Part shown: positions 16,260-22,563 of the stretch, piece after piece
How positions within the stretch are numbered: the first letter of the stretch is position 1
Layout of the letters: every line of letters starts with the position of its first letter
Assembly: GCA_937983075.1 (NCBI GenBank)
Contig: CALKAQ010000112.1
Span: forward strand, 1 to 22,563
Length of the DNA: 22,563 nt
From: an uncultured bacterium
Lineage (GTDB): Bacteria; Bacillota; Limnochordia; DTU080; JAAYLA01
Direction of reading: 5' to 3'
Notes under the pieces: model-generated
Databases searched by the model: none
The model's input: only the letters and a program-made list of their open reading frames with translations
Told to the model about the DNA's origin: nothing
Made by a program: the position numbers and the translations under genes

Positions 16260-16286
16260 AAAAATGAGGAGAACAAAGTCTCCTCA
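16260..16286 (-). terminator. Intrinsic terminator of the flavoprotein gene
   Basis: TGAGGAGA (16265-16272) and TCTCCTCA (16279-16286) form a perfect 8-bp stem around ACAAAG. On the minus strand the stem is followed by five T (16264-16260). It lies 30 bases past the stop of the minus-strand gene. Confidence 0.85.
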
Positions 16287-16315
16287 CTCATCATCGCCGT
16301 GGCCGCTACACCGCT

Positions 16316-17389
16316 TTACTCCGGCCACTTCCACTTCCGAAGCGAATCGCTGGCAGATAATCCCGCGTTTTGTCCGGAGCCGAAGGCGGTAGCAATCAGA
16401 TTGCGTGTACCCGCAACAATGTCGCCGGCGGCAAAAAGACCCGGCACAGGGGTGCCGCTTGTATCGAGCACTTGGCCGTCTTCGTCGACAACGAGCAATC
16501 CTTCTTCATCCGTCTGGATATCCCAGCCGGCAAGAAATTGCGTGTTGGGCTCAAGGCCTTCATCCACTAAAAAGCCATCGTAATAGAGCACACGTCCGTC
16601 TTCCAGCTCGAGGCCCAACAAATCGGTTCCTTCACCGATGTGTCGTTTGATTTTGGTTTCGATGATCTCGATTCCGCGCTCTTCAATTTGACGCAGCACC
16701 GGCGGCGACATACCGTGCGGTCGGCCATTTGTTAGAATTGTAATTTTATCGGTGAAATCTTGCGCCCCGAACGCTGTACCGTAGACGTAGTCGCCCACAC
16801 CGACAATGGCCAGGTGCTGGTCGACATGCAAATGCCCGTCACAGCGGATGCACAGATGCCAGCCTTTGGCATTGCCGGCATAACGGAAAACGACCTTGTA
16901 CTTGTCCATCATGCGCTGAGCACTTTCGTCGACTTCGATGTCCGGCCAGCGGTCCTCAAATCCCGTTGCGATAACCACCGCCCTGGCAAAATAGCTGACA
17001 AGCGTCAGCGGTTCGCCTTCCTTCAAGCGCTCGACGGAAGTGATCAGTTCAAGCAGGTCGCCCGAACGCTTGAGTTCGAGTACAACCCCCGGTTTGACTT
17101 CGATGCCGGCGAGGCGGCGCTCACCGGCGATGGTCATTTCTCTGACCGGTTGAGAAGCCAACCACTCGTTTAAGGCTTTTTTCAGCTGGGGTCCGGTGAT
17201 TCCTGGGAAAACCGGCGCGTCTTGAATTTCAACGGATTTCGACCAATAGGCTCGTCCCTTCCGCTGGCTGATCGGACTGGCGTCGATGACCAACACGTGG
17301 CGCATTTGATGTGCGGCTGAAATCGCAGCTTGCGATCCTGCAGGGCCTGCTCCAATGACTGCTACATCAAAAATTTCCTTGCTCTGCAT
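16316..17389 (-). CDS. Thioredoxin-reductase-like FAD-dependent oxidoreductase
   Basis: The protein starts with an FAD-binding Rossmann motif, IGAGPAG (about residues 12-18), and ends with the second FAD motif, GLFAAGD. The middle contains LCIRCDGHLH, aligning with the redox-active CATCDG/CAVCDG of thioredoxin reductases, so a CxxC (Cys180 and Cys183) is kept with unusual central residues. The NADPH-binding region that follows reads AIVGVGDYVYG where thioredoxin reductases have a glycine-rich GGGxSA segment, so cofactor use may differ. At 357 residues it is about 40 longer than thioredoxin reductase. The ATG at 17389 is preceded by GGGAG; a GTG at 17392 is equally possible. It is divergent from a MarR-type regulator gene and has its own terminator. 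Its electron partner is unknown; a dedicated thioredoxin-like protein is not adjacent. Confidence 0.82.
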   Translation of the reverse strand: MQSKEIFDVAVIGAGPAGSQAAISAAHQMRHVLVIDASPISQRKGRAYWSKSVEIQDAPVFPGITGPQLKKALNEWLASQPVREMTIAGERRLAGIEVKPGVVLELKRSGDLLELITSVERLKEGEPLTLVSYFARAVVIATGFEDRWPDIEVDESAQRMMDKYKVVFRYAGNAKGWHLCIRCDGHLHVDQHLAIVGVGDYVYGTAFGAQDFTDKITILTNGRPHGMSPPVLRQIEERGIEIIETKIKRHIGEGTDLLGLELEDGRVLYYDGFLVDEGLEPNTQFLAGWDIQTDEEGLLVVDEDGQVLDTSGTPVPGLFAAGDIVAGTRNLIATAFGSGQNAGLSASDSLRKWKWPE

Positions 17390-17428
17390 CACCTTACAAC
17401 TCCCTGCTTTGATTCTTTGCTCTTCCCC

Positions 17429-17457
17429 AATATAACCAATCCCTGCGGTGGGGTAAA
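17429..17457 (-). promoter_or_regulatory. Candidate promoter of the flavoprotein gene
   Basis: On the minus strand TTTACC (17457-17452, four of six) is followed after 17 bases by TATATT (17434-17429, five of six), about 40 bases before the start codon. It lies in the intergenic region shared with the MarR-type gene. Confidence 0.45.
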
Positions 17458-17634
17458 CGTCGGCTGGGAATGGGCTAAGCGCTTGCCCGAAAAAAGTGAA
17501 TAACTCGCCAATGTCAAGTAGGGAAAAATGCCCTTGATGCGTAAGGATGACAGAAAACAGCGTGAATTAGGAGTAGGACGCAAAGGTTTATTAGGTGTAT
17601 GAAATTCAATTGGATTGATCGAGGGGGATCCGGT

Positions 17635-18078
17635 TTGACAGGCGAGAAGAAAACAAATCTCCCCATTGGCTACTGGTTGAAGAAGGTTGATGAACTCCTT
17701 ACTGCTCGCATCAACGAAGCACAAGAGGCCAATGGGCTTTTACGCACGGAATGGCAGATTCTCAACTTTCTATTCGAAAATTCCGCAGCGACGAATACCC
17801 AAATCACCGGAATTTTACAGCCGTTTGCCGATGCAGACACCGTTCAGGCTGCAGTGGACCGTCTGATTCAACGCGGCCTGATTGTTGCAAAAGGCGAAGG
17901 GACTTCCGAGTTGGCGTTGACAGAACAGGGACTGCAGGTGCACGCCCGTGCACTCCAAACCCAGAAACAAGTACGCCAACAAGCCATGCAAGGCATCAGC
18001 GACGAGGAGTACGCCACCACCGTCCGAGTGTTGCAGCAAATGGTGGCAAACCTTTCGAGCGGTGAAATGGCGAGGTGA
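17635..18078 (+). CDS. MarR-type winged-helix transcriptional regulator
   Basis: This protein of about 147 residues has the MarR layout. A first helix (GYWLKKVDELLTARINE) precedes the wing-helix core (EWQILNFLFEN, TNTQITGIL, AAVDRLIQRGLIV, ALTEQGLQV), and a C-terminal dimerisation helix follows (YATTVRVLQQMVANL). The TTG at 17635 is chosen because GAGGGGG (17621-17627) lies seven bases upstream; an ATG at 17599 has an AGGTG only two bases away. It contains no cysteine, so thiol-based sensing like OhrR is excluded. It probably regulates the divergent flavoprotein gene and perhaps the esterase gene starting 29 bases downstream of its stop. The ligand is unknown. Confidence 0.8.
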   Translation: MTGEKKTNLPIGYWLKKVDELLTARINEAQEANGLLRTEWQILNFLFENSAATNTQITGILQPFADADTVQAAVDRLIQRGLIVAKGEGTSELALTEQGLQVHARALQTQKQVRQQAMQGISDEEYATTVRVLQQMVANLSSGEMAR

Positions 18079-18107
18079 ACACTGCTCGATAGAAAGGGAT
18101 GAACCCT

Positions 18108-19010
18108 GTGACACGTTCGGTCATTGGACGCGTGTACGCTGCATGGAAATCAGTCGAACCTCTCATTGTATATGTGCTTCTTGCGATGTTCATCGGTATG
18201 TTGAGCAGCGTTCGAGTGGAGGCACAATCGAACAGGGTGGAATCGTTCACCCATTACAGTACGATTTTGGGAGCATACAAAGGAGTCAACGTGATTCTGC
18301 CGGTCGGATACGATCCGGCGAAGCAGTATCCAACGATTTACGTGTTGCATGGCGCTTCGGGCGACCATCAGGATTGGCTCACACGCACGGGCATTCGCAG
18401 CTATGCGCTGCAACACCAGGCCATATTAGTGTTTCCCGACGGGAATTCGTTCGGCTGGTACCTCGACAGCCCGGTCGATCCTGAGTCGCGGTACGAGTCC
18501 TACATCATCAAAGAACTGATTCCGTATATCGACGCTCGCTACGCCACGATTCCGAATGGGAGCGGCCGTGGTATCGTCGGGTTAAGCATGGGAGGGCACG
18601 GAGCCCTTACTCTTGCGTTCAAGCATCCGGATGCCTTCGCCTCGGCATCTTCATTGAGTGGCATACTCGATCTTACCGCGCATCCGTTCGATTGGCAGCT
18701 TCCAGATCGCTTGGGAGATTTGGCTTCAAACCATGAGGTCTGGAAAGCGAATTCAGGTTTGCATTTGGCTGGCCGCTTGCCAAGCGACACTCATTTGCAA
18801 ATTCTGTTTGATACGGGAACCGGTGATTTGGAGGCTCTGTATGACAACCGGGCTCTGCACGCCAGGCTGACGGTGGCACGTATTCCCCATACGTATAACG
18901 AGTATCCTGGCAGCCATGACTGGGATTACTGGGATGCGCACATTGCCGAACACCTGCAGTTCCATATGGACGCTTTCGCTCGTTACGCCGGCTTGGTTCC
19001 GGCAAATTAG
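18108..19010 (+). CDS. Secreted esterase of the antigen 85/esterase D family
   Basis: About 300 residues. The N-terminus holds a hydrophobic export signal (LIVYVLLAMFIGMLSS, cleavage near VEA-QS). The hydrolase part has the family's SYNVILPxGY-like opening (VNVILPVGYDP), YVLHGASGDHQDW, a PDGN segment, nucleophile Ser160 in GLSMGGHGAL, an acidic DTGTGD region (Asp near 240) and His270 in GSHDWDYW. This is the PF00756 esterase family; substrates include feruloyl esters, glutathione thioesters and trehalose esters, and the exact one cannot be told here. The GTG at 18108 is preferred because AAAGGG ends nine bases before it; an ATG at 18099 directly abuts that site. It follows the regulator gene by 29 bases and may share its transcript. 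Confidence 0.87.
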   Translation: MTRSVIGRVYAAWKSVEPLIVYVLLAMFIGMLSSVRVEAQSNRVESFTHYSTILGAYKGVNVILPVGYDPAKQYPTIYVLHGASGDHQDWLTRTGIRSYALQHQAILVFPDGNSFGWYLDSPVDPESRYESYIIKELIPYIDARYATIPNGSGRGIVGLSMGGHGALTLAFKHPDAFASASSLSGILDLTAHPFDWQLPDRLGDLASNHEVWKANSGLHLAGRLPSDTHLQILFDTGTGDLEALYDNRALHARLTVARIPHTYNEYPGSHDWDYWDAHIAEHLQFHMDAFARYAGLVPAN

Positions 19011-19141
19011 CGCAACAGAACAGATAGGGAAAAAATCCGTGCAACATCTTGCAATCTACGGTAATCTTGTATTGGGTGACTTTGGATTTGATTGCTATCC
19101 GCCCACATATCGAAAATCTGAACATGGAAGGGTAGCGAGGT

Positions 19142-20536
19142 ATGCCACGACTAGAATCAGATTCCATCGGTACATTAGAAGTGCCTGATAACGTTTATTA
19201 CGGTGTGCAGACGTTGCGTGCGCTCGAAAACTTCCCGATTACCGGGGAACAGGTTCATCCGGCGTTTAAGCGGGCGCTCGGTGACGTCAAGGTCGCTTGT
19301 GCCCAAGCCAACCTCGCCATCGGGCAGCTGCCGAAAGACATTGCTCAGGCTATCATTCAGGCGGCCGAAGAAATGGCAGAAGGAAAATGGGATCATGAGA
19401 TCGTTGTCGATCCCATCCAAGGCGGAGCCGGCACGTCACTGAATATGAACGCCAACGAAGTGATTGCCAATCGTGCTTTGGAAATTTTGGGGCTTCCCAA
19501 GGGATCGTACGATAAAATCCATCCCAACACCCACGTCAACATGGCGCAGTCGACGAACGATGTCATTCCGACTGCTTTCCGCATCGCTCTGCTGCGGGTG
19601 ATCGACCAAACACTCGGCACGCTTGAAGGACTGGTGCAAGCATTCAAGGATAAAGCGGCCGAATTTGACCAAGTGCTGAAAATGGGACGCACGCATTTGC
19701 AGGATGCCGTTCCCATTCGGCTCGGCCAGGAGTTCGGCGCCTACGCCCGGGTACTGCAACGAGATGTCGAAAGGCTGCGCAGCGTCCGGGAAGGGCTGTT
19801 CACGATTAACATGGGCGCCACGGCTGTAGGTACGGGGCTTAATGCTGATCCGGCGTATATAGAACAAGTTGTCCAGATTCTCGCCGAGCGAACCGGTTAT
19901 CCGTTGCAATCGAGCGAAGATATGGTCGATGCAACGCAAAACATCGATGCACTCATCAACGTGTCCAGTGTGTTCAAAACGTGTGCCATCAACCTCGTGA
20001 AAATTGCCAACGACCTGCGCTTGATGGCTTCGGGGCCGAAGGCCGGTTTTGCTGATATTCACCTTCCGCCGCGGCAGCCCGGTTCTTCCATTATGCCTGG
20101 CAAGGTGAATCCGGTGATGCCGGAAGTCGTCAATCAGGTTGCTTTCCGGATCATCGGCAATGACCAAACGGTGGCCTTGGTCGGGCAGGCTGGGCAGCTC
20201 GAGCTCAACGTGATGCAGCCTGTATTGTTTTACTCGTTGCTGCAGTCGGTTGACATTTTGCGCAATGCAATCGATGTGTTCACGCGTTATTGCGTGACCG
20301 GCATTCAAGCCAACGAGAAGCATACCCGGGCCATCGCCGAATCGTCGCCGAGCCTGGCAACCGCACTCAATCCGTACATCGGCTATCAAACCGCTGCCGA
20401 AATCGCGAAAAAATCATTGGCGACGGGAAGGTCGGTACGCGACCTGGTTTTGGAACGCGGTCTGCTTTCAGAGGATCTGCTCGACGAAGTATTGCAGCCG
20501 GATGCGCTGACCGAGCCGCGCTCCTTGAGCAAATAA
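19142..20536 (+). CDS. aspA: Aspartate ammonia-lyase (aspartase)
   Basis: The enzyme converts L-aspartate reversibly to fumarate and ammonia. The 464-residue length and all motifs fit: N-terminal VPDNVYYGVQTLRALENFPI (aspartase-like), QSTNDVIPTAFR (residues 136-147), GRTHLQDAVPIRLGQEF, and the catalytic loop GSSIMPGKVNPVMPE (314-328). The VNPVMPEVVNQVAF continuation distinguishes aspartase from fumarase, which has VNPTQCE. GGAAGGG lies nine bases before the ATG, and GAGG is nearer still. The gene stands alone, with 131 bases upstream in which I see no clear promoter, and a terminator-like region downstream. No asparaginase or transporter gene is adjacent. Confidence 0.92.
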   Translation: MPRLESDSIGTLEVPDNVYYGVQTLRALENFPITGEQVHPAFKRALGDVKVACAQANLAIGQLPKDIAQAIIQAAEEMAEGKWDHEIVVDPIQGGAGTSLNMNANEVIANRALEILGLPKGSYDKIHPNTHVNMAQSTNDVIPTAFRIALLRVIDQTLGTLEGLVQAFKDKAAEFDQVLKMGRTHLQDAVPIRLGQEFGAYARVLQRDVERLRSVREGLFTINMGATAVGTGLNADPAYIEQVVQILAERTGYPLQSSEDMVDATQNIDALINVSSVFKTCAINLVKIANDLRLMASGPKAGFADIHLPPRQPGSSIMPGKVNPVMPEVVNQVAFRIIGNDQTVALVGQAGQLELNVMQPVLFYSLLQSVDILRNAIDVFTRYCVTGIQANEKHTRAIAESSPSLATALNPYIGYQTAAEIAKKSLATGRSVRDLVLERGLLSEDLLDEVLQPDALTEPRSLSK

Positions 20537-20573
20537 ATGCAGCTCGAATCTTACAGCTGTATTGCGATACGTT

Positions 20574-20620
20574 CTTGGGGTCCGTGCCCAAGGGGATATC
20601 CCAGGGTCGGGCCCTTTTTT
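20574..20620 (+). terminator. Terminator-like region after aspartase
   Basis: Three small inverted repeats lie end to end: CTTGGG/CCCAAG (20574-20592), GGGATATCCC (20593-20602) and AGGG/CCCT (20603-20615). They are followed by six T (20615-20620). The T-run after a GC-rich hairpin supports an intrinsic terminator. Confidence 0.5.
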
Positions 20621-20631
20621 GAGATGAGCAG

Positions 20632-20913
20632 ATGAAGCTGGCGGAAGCCCTCATTTTGCGTGCTGATTACCAGAAGCGCATCGAGGAGCTTAGACTGCGG
20701 CTGCGTATGAACGCCAAAGTGCAAGAAGGGGATAGGATAGCCCGGCAGAAGAGCCCGACAAGCTCCTGAAGGAATTCGGGCAAATTGCAGACACACTCAC
20801 CAAACTCATTCAATGGATCAATTGGACGAATGTCGCCACGCAATTTTCCGATGGTCTTTCGCTTTCAGACGCCATCACCTACCGAGAAATCACCAAAGAT
20901 TTTGTTCTGCAGC
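20632..20913 (+). pseudogene. Broken DIP1984-family gene
   Basis: The ATG at 20632 begins MKLAEALILRADYQKRIEEL, then RLRLRMNAKVQEGD, a clear DIP1984-family N-terminus. It then loses frame and meets a TGA at 20767-20769 after 45 residues. The family sequence resumes in another frame from about 20742: PAEEPDKLLKEFGQIADTLT, then IQWINWTNVATQFSDG and LSLSDAITYREITKD. The C-terminal part of the family (about 50 more residues) is missing. The function of the family is not established. The frameshift lies around 20730-20745. The second frame stays open into the next gene without a family match, which shows that the 3' end is lost. Confidence 0.7.
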
Positions 20914-20931
20914 GTTTAGGGTGTCGATCCG

Positions 20932-21981
20932 TTGGCTGTAGTTGGTTTGCTTCTTTTACGTTTGATCTTATGTCTTGTCTTTGTGGTGGCTGGGGTCACC
21001 AAACTTGTCGATACGCAGGATACGAGACAGACCTTGCGTAATTTTGGCGTGCCGACACGGTTGGCAGCACCCTTCGGATTGTTGCTGCCTCTGACCGAAC
21101 TGGTCACTGCCGTGCTGTTGGCCGTCGGCGATTTGGCTTGGTGGGGAGCTCTTGCAGCTTTCGTCTTACTCTCGGTGTTTACTGTTGCCGTGGTGGTAAG
21201 CATCATTCGCGGTCACCGACCCAATTGCCGTTGTTTTGGCGCATGGAGCTCGAAGCCGATCAGCGGCAAGAGCGTTATGCGCAATGTGGTCCTTGCGTTG
21301 ATCGCTCTGCTGTTCATCGATTTGCGAGACGACATTCCTCAGCTGCAAGACCTGCAGGTGAGCGGTGAGGGCGTTGCCCTTTGGGGGCTTGCGGCAGGAT
21401 TCATTGCTATATTGTTCTTGCTGTTGGCTGTGCTCGTCGAAGGGTGGTTCATTGTCCATCTGCTTCAGCAAAACGGGCGGCTTCTGATGCGACTCGAAAG
21501 AATCGAGGCGCACCTCGGCATGCAAAGCGATGCCGCATCCATGTCGCAGGAAATGACGGCTGGTTTGCGGCCTGGCACACCAGCGCCAACATTCGAGTTG
21601 TTCGATTTGAACGGAAATCCTCGGCAACTGTTGCAGCCGCTAACTTTGGGCAAAAAGATGTTGCTTGTATTTGTGGATCCTCGTTGCGCTGCCTGCAAGG
21701 AACTCTTGCATGACATCAATCGTTGGCAGAACGATGCGTCGTTCCCGCTTGAAATCACCGTTGTCACCCAGGGTCCGGTAGATATGAATCAAAAGAAGTT
21801 TGCCGAGTACGATTCGCTAAGGGTGTTGCGGCAAGAAAACTTTGAAGTTGAACGCGCCTACGGTGTCCAATTCAATCCTTCTGCACTCGTCATCGGACAG
21901 CAAGGCACCATTGAAACGCCGCTGATCCTGGGCAATCAAGCGATTCGACGTTTCATGGGTGAGTTGGGAGTGCACGCCTGA
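20932..21981 (+). CDS. MauE/DoxX-like membrane protein fused to a MauD-like thioredoxin domain
   Basis: One 349-residue chain. Residues 1-165 are membrane-embedded: LLLLRLILCLVFVVAGVTKL opens as in DoxX/MauE, further helices follow, and the NCRCFG motif (Cys99, Cys101) is where MauE proteins have a cysteine pair. A long helix and charged linker (LLQQNGRLLMRLERIEAHLG) leads to a redoxin/TlpA domain (about 205-349) with PAPTFELFDLNGNP and the CxxC active site DPRCAAC (Cys252, Cys255). In methylamine utilisation MauE and MauD are separate and help form disulfides in the enzyme subunit. Here they are joined and no mau genes are seen. The TTG at 20932 is the first possible start after an in-frame stop at 20917-20919; GGG in TAGGGTG precedes it. 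The cysteine-rich phospholipase follows by 31 bases. Confidence 0.85.
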   Translation: MAVVGLLLLRLILCLVFVVAGVTKLVDTQDTRQTLRNFGVPTRLAAPFGLLLPLTELVTAVLLAVGDLAWWGALAAFVLLSVFTVAVVVSIIRGHRPNCRCFGAWSSKPISGKSVMRNVVLALIALLFIDLRDDIPQLQDLQVSGEGVALWGLAAGFIAILFLLLAVLVEGWFIVHLLQQNGRLLMRLERIEAHLGMQSDAASMSQEMTAGLRPGTPAPTFELFDLNGNPRQLLQPLTLGKKMLLVFVDPRCAACKELLHDINRWQNDASFPLEITVVTQGPVDMNQKKFAEYDSLRVLRQENFEVERAYGVQFNPSALVIGQQGTIETPLILGNQAIRRFMGELGVHA

Positions 21982-22012
21982 TTTTTTTCTGCCGAAAGGA
22001 TTATACAAACCA

Positions 22013-22563
22013 ATGTTGAAACTGCGGGGGTGGTCGCCATTGAACAGCGAAGAATTTGATGCCTTGACCCGCGATATCACGTCAAACATATCTCGTCGAA
22101 AATTATTGGTGTATTTGGGGCGGGTGTTGATTGCGGCGTTGGGAGTTCGCTGGATCTTCAGCCTCGGCATACCTAAGGTGAGCGCGCGACATCATTGTTT
22201 CCCGGTGATGGACAACGGTTACTGCATCAAAGGAATGTACAAGCGGCGCAAACCGGACTTTGAGCCTACGTATAATGGCTGTGGAAGCGAAGGAATCACC
22301 GAGAAAATCGTCCCAAACCGTTTTTTTGCTGCCGATTTCACCCCGGCCTGCAACAAACATGATTTATGTTATTCCGACTGCGATCGCACCAAAGATGAGT
22401 GCGATCGTGAGTTTTACGATGATCTCATCACAGCGTGCCGACAAACGTACACATCAGGTTGGGACACCATACCCCGCGGATTGTGTGAGGCAACAGCGTG
22501 GGGATATTATCAAGCCGTAAACCAGTTCGGCAATCGGTTTTGGGCAGCCGCACAAGTTAAAGG
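22013..22563 (+). CDS. Secreted phospholipase A2 with Tat-like signal (3'-partial)
   Basis: Frame open from the ATG at 22013 to the window end, 183 residues so far. It carries the calcium loop YNGCGSEG (residues 87-94) and the catalytic CNKHDLCYSDC (113-123, His116 and Asp117) of the secreted phospholipase A2 family, which cleaves the sn-2 acyl bond of phospholipids. Nine cysteines lie between residues 62 and the end of the window, typical of a disulfide-rich fold. Ahead of it a polar stretch of 26 residues leads to SRRKLLVYLGRVLIAALG, a twin-arginine-like motif with hydrophobic core, then KVSA before the mature part. It follows the MauE-MauD fusion by 31 bases and probably shares its transcript; that protein could form or isomerise the disulfides. 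The ribosome site (GAAAGGA) is 13 bases upstream, rather far. Confidence 0.88.
   Translation, partial: MLKLRGWSPLNSEEFDALTRDITSNISRRKLLVYLGRVLIAALGVRWIFSLGIPKVSARHHCFPVMDNGYCIKGMYKRRKPDFEPTYNGCGSEGITEKIVPNRFFAADFTPACNKHDLCYSDCDRTKDECDREFYDDLITACRQTYTSGWDTIPRGLCEATAWGYYQAVNQFGNRFWAAAQVK

Noticed and set aside
19142..20536. Class II fumarase as the identity of the lyase.
   Set aside because: The residues after the catalytic loop (NPVMPE) and the N-terminus are aspartase-like; fumarases have NPTQCE.
1..22563. CRISPR arrays, tRNA or rRNA genes, insertion sequences.
   Set aside because: I found no regularly spaced repeats, cloverleaf-like stretches, rRNA-like sequence, transposase motifs or terminal inverted repeats.

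Overview
The window is a 22.6 kb bacterial chromosomal segment with moderately high GC. I see strong Shine-Dalgarno (SD) sequences (GGAGG types) in front of ATG, GTG, TTG and probably one CTG start. I also see sigma-A-like promoters (TTGACA, TATAAT and variants) and Sec-type signal peptides with a short basic N-region. These features suggest a Gram-positive, Bacillota-like organism of the Paenibacillus/Alicyclobacillus kind, but no marker here fixes the lineage. The peptide deformylase N-terminus and the non-lipoprotein binding protein are less typical of that group, so the taxonomic guess is weak.

Layout. (a) 2-4153: the 3' part of a very large, AT-richer gene for a superfamily 1 helicase with a Vsr-like nuclease domain and a GreA/GreB-like tail. 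It resembles phage-defence helicase-nucleases and is probably acquired. (b) 4330-10068: a tightly packed five-gene iron-siderophore operon. It encodes an FhuF-type ferric reductase, two FecCD permeases, a tandem-fused double ATPase and a binding protein, with start/stop overlaps and a strong stem-loop at the end. (c) 10240-10848: a small SAM methyltransferase gene that shares a bidirectional terminator with the convergent esterase gene. (d) 10942-15316: a secreted PHB-depolymerase-like esterase (-), peptide deformylase (+), a heavily decayed rifampicin phosphotransferase/PEP-synthase-like gene (-), and a secreted alpha/beta hydrolase (+). Two inverted repeats sit between the divergent genes. 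(e) 15317-16191: decayed sequence, including a small membrane/Coa1-like gene broken by a G-run frameshift and an in-frame TGA. (f) 16316-19010: a thioredoxin-reductase-like flavoprotein (-), a divergent MarR-type regulator (+) and another secreted esterase (+). (g) 19142-20536: aspartase, followed by a terminator and a broken DIP1984-family gene. (h) 20932-22563: a MauE-MauD-like fusion (membrane DoxX/MauE part plus a thioredoxin-like CxxC domain), followed closely by a cysteine-rich secreted phospholipase A2 that runs off the window.

How the genes fit together. The iron operon is a complete uptake-and-release pathway: capture by the binding protein, import by the permease pair driven by the double ATPase, and cytoplasmic reduction by the FhuF-like protein. 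The last two genes look like a secreted disulfide-rich enzyme paired with its own membrane thiol-redox helper. This is the most interesting candidate system in the window, together with the helicase-nuclease-Gre fusion. The stretch from 12972 to 20930 is unusual for holding at least three decayed genes among intact secreted hydrolases.
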